DNA of 64,000 bases from Alphaproteobacteria bacterium (GTDB lineage: Bacteria; Pseudomonadota; Alphaproteobacteria; Sphingomonadales; Kordiimonadaceae): the NCBI GenBank assembly GCA_006226495.1, contig SBGU01000007.1:78865-142864 (forward strand), read 5' to 3'. Positions 57,807 through 64,000 of the stretch are shown here, piece after piece (the first letter of the stretch is position 1; every line of letters starts with the position of its first letter). The notes under the pieces were generated by a model. It ran no database searches. It saw only the letters and a program-made list of their open reading frames with translations, and was not told the origin of the DNA. The translations under genes were made by a program, and so were the position numbers.

Positions 57807-58589
57807 TCAGTTATGCAGAAGCCCGAGCTTCAGCGCCATGGGCAGGATCTCGCGGGTCGAGGTCACGCCCAGCGCGTCGCGCAGTTCCTTGATATGGAAA
57901 CTGACCGTGGGGGCGGAAACGCCAAGCCGGGCAGCAATCTGGGCGTTGGTATAACCGGCGTTCAATTGTTCCAGCACCTCGAGCGGCCGGCCCTTGATGC
58001 CCACTTTTGCGGCCCATTCGCGCCGTTCCAGCGGCTGGTAGAATGTATGCATATAAAGGGCTGCCAGATGCACTTCATGGCCATATTCGTCCATGATTTC
58101 ATGCAGCCGGTCGATGCGGTCGGCGCAGTGCAATGTCACTTCGCCATGCCCGCGCCCGAGCGCATGATGCAGCGGAAACCCGACCGCGGAGAAGATGCCA
58201 TAATGTTCGGCGCGCTGCAGGATATAATCGAAGCCCGCGAAATTGGCGTCGTTCTTGTCCAGAAGTTCCCGCGCCATGAACAGCGGCTGCATGGAGCGCT
58301 TTTCGATCTGGTGGATCATCGGGTCCACCTTTTCGTATTTCTGGTTCAGATATTCCTGCACCCCCTCCTTGGGCATGCTGGTGATCCAGGTGCGGCTGGC
58401 CAGCGCCACGCGCACATGGGTTTCCTTGCCGAGGTCGGTTTCGACCGACGAATTCAGGGGTGCGTATGTATAACCGTAGGTCGCCGCCCTGAAGCCCCGT
58501 TCGGCGATAAAATCGAGCATGACCTGCCATACGTCATGGCTCGTCTCGGCCTTTTCCATCTGGCCGATGAGGACGCTGACGCTATCCAC
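57807..58589 (-). CDS. LuxR-type regulator with autoinducer-binding domain (LuxR solo)
   Basis: The 260-residue protein joins an Autoind_bind domain (about residues 10-165) with a C-terminal LuxR-family HTH (about 190-255; VLEQLNAGYTNAQIAARLGVS and TVSFHIKELRDALGV). The ligand-pocket pattern with YLNQKYEKVDPM is typical of acyl-homoserine-lactone receptors. No luxI-type synthase is in the window, so it is a LuxR solo as seen here. The GTG at 58589 with GGAGG eight bases upstream is preferred; a TTG at 58604 is also in frame. Confidence 0.86.
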   Translation of the reverse strand: MDSVSVLIGQMEKAETSHDVWQVMLDFIAERGFRAATYGYTYAPLNSSVETDLGKETHVRVALASRTWITSMPKEGVQEYLNQKYEKVDPMIHQIEKRSMQPLFMARELLDKNDANFAGFDYILQRAEHYGIFSAVGFPLHHALGRGHGEVTLHCADRIDRLHEIMDEYGHEVHLAALYMHTFYQPLERREWAAKVGIKGRPLEVLEQLNAGYTNAQIAARLGVSAPTVSFHIKELRDALGVTSTREILPMALKLGLLHN

Positions 58590-58737
58590 TATGTGTGCCT
58601 CCAACTGGTGATCATATTTTCATGATTCTTGTTGCCGCAAGTAGGGCACAAGGTGGGGGGACAGGCAACAGAAAATTGCCCTCATGGCTGTGTTCCGGTC
58701 GGGTCACGCGACCATGGCGCGAGCGGTCCTGAAATAT

Positions 58738-58769
58738 AAGACCCGCCCTCCTTCCGGGGGGCGGGTCTT
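58738..58769. terminator. strong hairpin terminator
   Basis: AAGACCCGCCC (58738-58748) pairs with GGGCGGGTCTT (58759-58769), 11 bp. On the minus strand it lies after the 74-residue gene and is followed by ATATTTC. Confidence 0.75.
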
Positions 58770-58853
58770 GACCGGGGTTGGGTTTGCCCCGGTCATTAAC
58801 GGGCGGTTTGGGTGCCGGGTGCTGAGAGAAGCCCGCCCGTTATCTCGTGGTGA

Positions 58854-59078
58854 TCAGTGCAGCACAACACCGGTCGGGCGCATGGAATCGGACGCGCGGT
58901 CGGCCAGGTGCTGGTGGATCGAAAGCCAGAGGTTGAAGCCTTCCTCGTCGCCGATGGCTTTCATCTTGGAAAGCGCTTCATCGGCATACACAAGGGCCTT
59001 CAGGCCAAGGTTCTTCAGGAGATTGTCTGCAACAAGGCCGAAATAGAAATTGGGGTCGAAGGACTCTGGCTGCTGCAT
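58854..59078 (-). CDS. 74-residue conserved-looking small protein
   Basis: The ORF has an excellent AAGGAG site seven bases before the ATG and its own downstream terminator, so it is likely real. The protein is soluble and helical, rich in Leu and Asp, with segments FYFGLVADNLLKNLGLKAL and NLWLSIHQHLADRASDSM. I recognise no family. It sits between the LuxR solo and the biotin genes and is oriented as the LuxR gene. Confidence 0.7.
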   Translation of the reverse strand: MQQPESFDPNFYFGLVADNLLKNLGLKALVYADEALSKMKAIGDEEGFNLWLSIHQHLADRASDSMRPTGVVLH

Positions 59079-59305
59079 GACTGTGCTCCTTGGCTTTGAT
59101 CGCTATGCTGACAAGATCAACTTGCCGGGATAGAGAGCAACAGCCGTGCCAGTTTGCGTGCTGACCGGAATTCAAGGACTTGCGGCGCCTTGCTGCACTG
59201 TCACTGCAAGGGCCATCCGGCATGCCGGGATAAAGCTGCCGGGCAGGCGGCAAAAACGGACGGTAAGGCTTGCCTGTGGATAAGTCGGATGCGTGGAGCC
59301 GGGTA

Positions 59306-59980
59306 TCAGAAGCCGGCAAGCGCGGTCAGGTCCGGCACCTGTTGCCAGGGCTCGGCGCCGCGGATGCGCGGGATGCCGACCACCGGCAGGTCGGTCCAGC
59401 GGCGGACCTCGGCCAGGGTGGCTTCGAAGTCGGGTGCGTCGCCCGCGCTTTCGCTGACCACGACACCACGCACCTCAAGGCCACGGGCCTTCATGGCTTC
59501 AAGGGTGGCGGTAATGTGCGACAGGGTGCCCAGGTAACTGCCGGCCACGACGATGGCGGGCAGGTCGACATCCTGTATCCAGTCGGCCACCAGCTTGTCG
59601 CCGGTCAGGGGCACAAAAGCGCCGCCCACCCCTTCAATCAGGGTAAAGACCGGATGGTCCATGGCCTCGCGGCATTTTTCGATCAGGAGGTCATAATCCA
59701 GCACCCGGCCTTCAAGCGATGCCGCCATCGAGGGCGCCAGCGGCGCCTTGTAGCGGAAGGGCGAAATGGCATCGAGCGTGGCTTCATCCAGCCCCTGGCC
59801 CAGGGCACAGGCCAGGATCGCGGTATCGGTACCGTCCATTTCCTGGTCGGACACACCGCTGATGATGGGCTTCAAGGCCGTGACCACATGGCCCGATTGC
59901 CGAAGCTGATACGTGAGCGCGGCCGTGACCAGGGTCTTGCCGATTTCGGTGCCGGTTGCCGTGATGAATAAGCCGCTCAT
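59306..59980 (-). CDS. bioD: dethiobiotin synthetase
   Basis: The 224-residue enzyme closes the ureido ring of dethiobiotin from DAPA, CO2 and ATP. The P-loop region FITATGTEIGKT lies at the N-terminus. Its start overlaps the bioF stop by four bases (ATGA), so bioF-bioD are translationally coupled and divergent from bioB-bioA. Confidence 0.94.
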   Translation of the reverse strand: MSGLFITATGTEIGKTLVTAALTYQLRQSGHVVTALKPIISGVSDQEMDGTDTAILACALGQGLDEATLDAISPFRYKAPLAPSMAASLEGRVLDYDLLIEKCREAMDHPVFTLIEGVGGAFVPLTGDKLVADWIQDVDLPAIVVAGSYLGTLSHITATLEAMKARGLEVRGVVVSESAGDAPDFEATLAEVRRWTDLPVVGIPRIRGAEPWQQVPDLTALAGF

Positions 59981-61140
59981 GGTTGCTGATTTAACCCAAG
60001 TTTGTGACAGGTTTCAATGAGCCGGTCGACATCCGCATCCCGGTGGCTGGCCGAAAAGCTGAACCTGAGGCGCGAGGTGCCTTCGGGCACGGTGGGCGGG
60101 CGGAAGGCGATCACCTTGAAACCTTCATCGGCGAGCCGGGCCGATGCCGCCAGCGCATCCACTTCGGTGCCGATCACCAGGGGCACAATGGGCGTGTCGG
60201 GCATGGCAAGGCCCATGGCGGCGGCGAACCGGCGCGCCAGCAGGGTCGGGCGCGCCACCATGTCCGGGTCGGCTTCGATCAGTTCCAGCGCCTTCAGGGC
60301 GGCAGCCACGGCAGACGGCGGCAGGCCGGTGGTATAAATCAGCGACCGGGCCCGGGTTTTCATCAGGTCGACCACGGGCTTCGACGCCGCGAGATAGCCG
60401 CCATAGGACCCTGCAGCTTTCGACAGGGTGCCCATCTGCAAGGGCACCAGATGCTCCGCCCCCGTGGCATGGGCCGACCCGCGCCCGCCGCCGATGGTGC
60501 CCAGCGCATGGGCATCGTCGGTCATCAGCCAGGCGTCATAGTGTTCGGCAAGGGTGCCCAACCCCTTCAGGGGCGCGATGTCGCCGTCCATGGAATAGAC
60601 ACCGTCGACCACGATCAGCACCCGCTCATGTTTGCTGCGGTTCTTCGCGATAATGTCGGCGGCATGGTCCACGTCATTGTGGCGGAAAAATTCGACCCGG
60701 GCGCGCGAAAGCTGCATGCCGGCATGAATGCAGGTATGCACCAGTTCGTCGGCAACGATCAGGTCGTCCTTGCCCACAAGGGTCGGGATAATGCCGACAT
60801 TGGCCAGATACCCGGAGCCGAACACGACCGCGCCTTCCGTGCCCTTCAGCCGGGCGATCTTTGCCTCCAGCGCGCCATAAAGCGGGTGGTTGCCGGTGAC
60901 GAGCCGGCTGGCGCCGGAGCCGGCGCCATAACGCGCGGCGGCGTCCTGTGCGGCCCGGATCACCGCAGGGTGGGTCGACAGGCCCAGATAGTCATTGTCG
61001 GTAAAGCTGATCAGGCTGGGGCCACCCGCAACCGACAGGGCCATGGCGCCTGCGCGTTCGGTGTCGACCAGCCGGCGCCGCTGGTTACGGGCCTCAAGCG
61101 CGTCAAGTTTGTCGGTGGCAAAACTGTCCAGGCTGAACAT
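59977..61140 (-). CDS. bioF: 8-amino-7-oxononanoate synthase
   Basis: The 387-residue PLP enzyme joins pimeloyl-thioester and alanine. The PLP lysine is Lys241 in [24 protein letters not shown] and [10 protein letters not shown] are family motifs. The ATG at 61140 with GGGAG upstream is chosen; the frame runs 18 codons further up without support. Confidence 0.94.
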   Translation of the reverse strand: MFSLDSFATDKLDALEARNQRRRLVDTERAGAMALSVAGGPSLISFTDNDYLGLSTHPAVIRAAQDAAARYGAGSGASRLVTGNHPLYGALEAKIARLKGTEGAVVFGSGYLANVGIIPTLVGKDDLIVADELVHTCIHAGMQLSRARVEFFRHNDVDHAADIIAKNRSKHERVLIVVDGVYSMDGDIAPLKGLGTLAEHYDAWLMTDDAHALGTIGGGRGSAHATGAEHLVPLQMGTLSKAAGSYGGYLAASKPVVDLMKTRARSLIYTTGLPPSAVAAALKALELIEADPDMVARPTLLARRFAAAMGLAMPDTPIVPLVIGTEVDALAASARLADEGFKVIAFRPPTVPEGTSRLRFSFSASHRDADVDRLIETCHKLGLNQQP

Positions 61141-61279
61141 GGTACGCTCCCTCGCTTGCCGCCTTCCCATACGGCGCCCGGGACAAAGCGTCAACCGGCG
61201 TTTTTGCTTGACTTCGGACCGGCTGGCCGCGAGGTTGCCCGCCAGAGGTCGTAATGCTTACATATGGGAGAGGCCCGTC

Positions 61280-62260
61280 ATGAATGCCCCTGTCACCGTT
61301 CCCGCCAACCACGCTCCTGTCCGCCACGATTGGCGCCGCGACGAGATCATGGCGCTCTTTGACAAGCCGTTCATGGACCTGGTGTTCGACGCGCAGTCGG
61401 TCCACCGCCTGTATCACGACCCCAACAAGGTGCAGCTCAGCCAGTTGATCAGCATCAAGACCGGTGGCTGCGCCGAAGATTGTTCCTATTGCTCGCAGTC
61501 GTCCAAGCACCAGAAAACCACCGGTCTGTCGGCCACCAAGCTGATGGAAGTCGAGCGTGTTGTCGCAGCCGCCAAGAAGGCCAAGGCCGGCGGTGCGTCG
61601 CGCTACTGTATGGGCGCGGCCTGGACCAGCCCGAAGGACCGCGACATGGACACCCTGGTGGCCATGATTGAAGGCGTGAAGGCCGAAGGGCTGGAAACCT
61701 GCATGACCCTGGGCATGCTGGACAAATGCCAGGCCGACCGGCTGGCCGGCGCCGGCCTCGACTATTACAACCATAATGTCGACACGTCGGAAGAATTCTA
61801 CGGCGAGATCGTGACCACCCGCACCTATCAGGAACGGCTGGACACGCTTGCGCATGTGCGCGGCGCCGGCATCAATGTCTGTTCGGGCGGCATTGTCGGC
61901 ATGGGCGAAAAGCGCGACGACCGCGCGGGCATGCTGTTGACCCTCGCAAACCTGCCGGAACATCCGCAAAGTGTGCCGATCAACATGCTGGTGGCCGTGC
62001 CCGGCACGCCGCTGGAGCATGTGGAAAAGCTGGACCCGTTCGAATTTGTGCGCACCATCGCCGTGGCCCGCATCATGATGCCGCACTCGGAAGTGCGCCT
62101 GTCCGCCGGTCGGCAACAGATGTCGGAAGAACTGCAGTCGCTGTGTTTCCTGGCCGGTGCCTCCAGCATCTTTTATGGCGAGCAGCTTCTGACCACGCCG
62201 AACCCGGAAAACAACAAGGACATGGCGCTGTTCGCCAAGCTTGGCCTCAGCCCGGCCTGA
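61280..62260 (+). CDS. bioB: biotin synthase
   Basis: The 326-residue radical-SAM enzyme inserts sulfur into dethiobiotin. The cluster cysteines are Cys64, Cys68 and Cys71 in [12 protein letters not shown]. It starts behind GGGAGAGG at 61280 and is followed five bases after its stop by bioA. A much longer in-frame opening reaches 60995 but lies inside divergent bioF. I did not find a BioR-type TTATMKATAA box in the 139-base divergent gap. Confidence 0.96.
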   Translation: MNAPVTVPANHAPVRHDWRRDEIMALFDKPFMDLVFDAQSVHRLYHDPNKVQLSQLISIKTGGCAEDCSYCSQSSKHQKTTGLSATKLMEVERVVAAAKKAKAGGASRYCMGAAWTSPKDRDMDTLVAMIEGVKAEGLETCMTLGMLDKCQADRLAGAGLDYYNHNVDTSEEFYGEIVTTRTYQERLDTLAHVRGAGINVCSGGIVGMGEKRDDRAGMLLTLANLPEHPQSVPINMLVAVPGTPLEHVEKLDPFEFVRTIAVARIMMPHSEVRLSAGRQQMSEELQSLCFLAGASSIFYGEQLLTTPNPENNKDMALFAKLGLSPA

Positions 62261-62265
62261 CCGCC

Positions 62266-63525
62266 ATGACCGACCATCCCGCCTGGTATTCGGTGGGCAG
62301 CCAGCATGCCTGGCTGCCCTATACCCAGATGAAAACCGCGCCCGCGCCGCTGCCGGTGGTGAAGACCGAAGGTGTGCGTATCACCCTCGCCGACGGGCGT
62401 GAACTGATCGACGGCATTGCAAGCTGGTGGGCATCCGCGCACGGCTATAACCATCCGCATATCCTGAAGGCCATGCAGGACCAGATGCTGGCCATGCCGC
62501 ATGTCATGTTCGGTGGTCTTGTGAACCAGCCGGCGCTTCGGCTGTGTACCCGGCTCGCGGGTCTTTTGCCGGGCGACCTGAACCGCTGTTTCATTGCGGA
62601 ATCAGGCTCGGTGTCGGTCGAGGTGGCCATGAAAATGGCGGTTCAATATTTCCTGAACCGGGGTGAACAGCGTTTCAAGTTCGTGCATTTCCGGGGCGGT
62701 TATCACGGCGACACCCTGGGCACCATGGCGGTGTGCGACCCGGAAGAAGGCATGCACAGCCATTTTGGTCCGCTTCTTCGGCACCATCTGCCGGCCGACC
62801 TGCCGCACAATGAAAAGTCCGCGGCGGCCTTTGCCGAAGACCTGGCCGGCAATCCGCACGTGGCGGCCGTGATTGTCGAACCGCTGGTGCAGGGTGCGGG
62901 CGGCATGCTGTTCCACAGCGCCGAAACTCTGCGCTGGCTCAGGGCCGCGTGCGACCATGCCGGTGTGCTGTTGATCCTGGACGAGATTTTCACCGGCTTC
63001 TACCGCACCGGCCATATGTTCGCCTGCCAGGAAGCCGGTATCGTGCCCGATATCGTGACCCTGTCGAAGGCCCTGTCGGGCGGTGTGTCGCCCTTGTCGG
63101 TCGCGGTGGCGCGCGACCATGTGTTCGACGCCTTCTATGACGACGATCCCGCCAAGGCATTGATGCACGGCCCCACATACATGGGCCATGCGCTGGGCTG
63201 TGCGGCGGCCAATGCATCCCTCGATCTGTTCGAACGCGAAGACTATGGCCCCAGGGTCGCGGCGATCGCCGGCCAGCTTGAAGCCGAACTGGCGCCCTGC
63301 CGCACGCTTGCAAATGTCAAGGACGTGCGGGTGAAAGGCGCCATTGGCGTGGTGCAACTGAAGGATGCCTCGGGCCTGCAGGCCCTGAAACCCCGGTTCG
63401 TCGAGGCCGGTGTCTGGATCAGGCCGTTCCGGGACATCGTCTACCTGACCCCGTCCCTGACCATCGCGCCCGACGAGCTTTCGGTGCTGACGGGCGCCAT
63501 CAACAAGGTTCTGTCAGAGGCCTGA
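62266..63525 (+). CDS. bioA: adenosylmethionine-8-amino-7-oxononanoate aminotransferase
   Basis: The 419-residue PLP aminotransferase uses SAM as amino donor to make DAPA. Substrate motif HAWLPYTQM is near the N-terminus and the PLP lysine is Lys268 in TLSKALSGG. With bioB, bioF and bioD the window covers the whole late pathway from pimeloyl-thioester to biotin, but no early-pathway gene (bioC, bioH or similar) is present. Confidence 0.96.
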   Translation: MTDHPAWYSVGSQHAWLPYTQMKTAPAPLPVVKTEGVRITLADGRELIDGIASWWASAHGYNHPHILKAMQDQMLAMPHVMFGGLVNQPALRLCTRLAGLLPGDLNRCFIAESGSVSVEVAMKMAVQYFLNRGEQRFKFVHFRGGYHGDTLGTMAVCDPEEGMHSHFGPLLRHHLPADLPHNEKSAAAFAEDLAGNPHVAAVIVEPLVQGAGGMLFHSAETLRWLRAACDHAGVLLILDEIFTGFYRTGHMFACQEAGIVPDIVTLSKALSGGVSPLSVAVARDHVFDAFYDDDPAKALMHGPTYMGHALGCAAANASLDLFEREDYGPRVAAIAGQLEAELAPCRTLANVKDVRVKGAIGVVQLKDASGLQALKPRFVEAGVWIRPFRDIVYLTPSLTIAPDELSVLTGAINKVLSEA

Positions 63526-63966
63526 TCAGGTCTCCAGCATGCGGGATATCAAGGCGCTCGCCTGCCGCGCTGTGGGCTCATCAAGATTGCCCATGAACTC
63601 TCTGACCATCGATACCTTCATGGCTGCAATTTCGCGGGCCAGTTTTTGACCGTTTTCGGTCATTCGCACATTTTTGCTGCGCTTGTCGGCCAGGTCCTGC
63701 TGGCGGTCTACAAGTCCCCGCGCCTCAAGCGACTTGAGGGCGCGCCCGGCATTTGTGCGATCGATATTGAGCTGGTTCGACAGATTGTCCTGCCCAGCGG
63801 TGCCGCCGGCCGCTGCAAGCAGCGACAGCAGTCGCGCCTCCGAATGGTTCAAGCCAAGCGTCGCGAAATGGCGCTCGGCAAGCTGGTAGCGCCGCCGCGC
63901 AAGCGCGCCAATCTGATCGAATAATAGAAGAAAGCTGTCCAACTGGTGTCCCTCTCTTGACGGCAT
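63526..63966 (-). CDS. MarR-family transcriptional regulator
   Basis: The 146-residue protein is a winged-helix MarR regulator: helical N-terminus, HTH near residues 55-80 (NLSNQLNIDRTNAGRALKSLEARGLV), a basic wing (DLADKRSKNVRMTENG), then dimerisation helices. It ends immediately beside the convergent bioA. Its promoter region carries a 14-bp palindrome at the window edge. The ligand is unknown. Confidence 0.9.
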   Translation of the reverse strand: MPSREGHQLDSFLLLFDQIGALARRRYQLAERHFATLGLNHSEARLLSLLAAAGGTAGQDNLSNQLNIDRTNAGRALKSLEARGLVDRQQDLADKRSKNVRMTENGQKLAREIAAMKVSMVREFMGNLDEPTARQASALISRMLET

Positions 63967-63986
63967 TCGGATATCTCCTATATATA

Positions 63987-64000
63987 TGCGTGCGCACGCA
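63987..64000. promoter_or_regulatory. palindrome upstream of the MarR gene
   Basis: TGCGTGCGCACGCA is a perfect 14-bp palindrome ending at the last base of the window, 21 bases from the MarR start. It may be longer beyond the edge. An autoregulatory operator is plausible. Confidence 0.5.

Noticed and set aside
61141..61279. BioR operator between bioF and bioB
   Set aside because: No TTATMKATAA-type box was found; only an imperfect promoter-like TTGACT is visible.

Overview
The window is GC-rich, densely coded chromosome from an alphaproteobacterium. The best clues are a DivL-type pseudo-histidine kinase with tyrosine at the phosphoacceptor site, beside tsaE and addBA-trxA. Others are the block pckA / chvI-chvG-hprK(short form)-rapZ-EIIA(Man)-HPr, the order trpF-trpB-trpA-accD-folC, and an Alph_Pro_TM (TIGR02186) protein beside a TauE/SafE transporter. 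A Kordiimonadales/Rhodospirillales-like lineage is possible, but I cannot place it more finely. I see no rRNA, tRNA, CRISPR array, transposase, integrase or phage module.

Layout. 1-1.9 kb: phage-shock operon (small basic ORF, pspA, pspB, pspC) ending at a strong terminator. 1.9-10 kb: two tandem PAS_5 proteins, an MFS carrier, sufE, an NSS Na+ symporter, an alpha-carbonic anhydrase with a SPOR lipoprotein, and a MocR regulator divergent from a PNPOx-like flavoprotein. 10-17 kb: accessory single genes (DUF1272, GNAT, sulfotransferase, a 60-residue basic protein with a terminator inside its reading frame, EamA exporter divergent from an Lrp regulator, a duplicated REP-like element, J-domain protein, DNA glycosylase, TerB-like protein). 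17-26.3 kb: pckA, chvI-chvG, hprK, rapZ, EIIA, HPr, then ahcY-metK behind a SahR-like palindrome. 26.3-36.9 kb: divL, tsaE, a murU-like gene, addB, addA, trxA. 37-43.8 kb: truncated globin, then a leftward operon of a TolB-N/TM2 protein, trpF, trpB, trpA, accD, folC and a cupin. 43.8-48.2 kb: dienoyl-CoA isomerase-like gene, a degenerate M1-peptidase-like exported protein, a B3/B4-domain protein and two small exported or membrane proteins. 48.2-54.1 kb: a beta-oxidation operon (MerR regulator, acyl-CoA dehydrogenase, thiolase, FadB-like protein). 54.2-59 kb: DUF962, an ATP-grasp-like protein, TauE, TIGR02186, TusA, a LuxR solo and a small orphan. 59.3-64 kb: bioF-bioD divergent from bioB-bioA, then a MarR regulator with a palindrome at the window edge.

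How the genes work together. ChvG/ChvI, the regulatory PTS and RapZ link envelope stress to carbon status beside the gluconeogenic gene pckA. AhcY and MetK run the activated-methyl cycle. The Fad genes and the nearby isomerase degrade fatty acids. AddAB repairs double-strand breaks.

The observation most worth following is at 12652-12834. A well-started small basic ORF carries an intrinsic terminator before its stop codon, so its main transcript should be non-stop. That is the hallmark of tmRNA-controlled backup ribosome-rescue genes (arfA, brfA), but the protein does not resemble those families as far as I can tell. Other leads are twin 17-bp repeats between pckA and chvI, a hairpin that would bury the divL ribosome-binding site, the absence of amgK from the tsaE-murU slot, and the M1-like protein whose zinc motif is destroyed.
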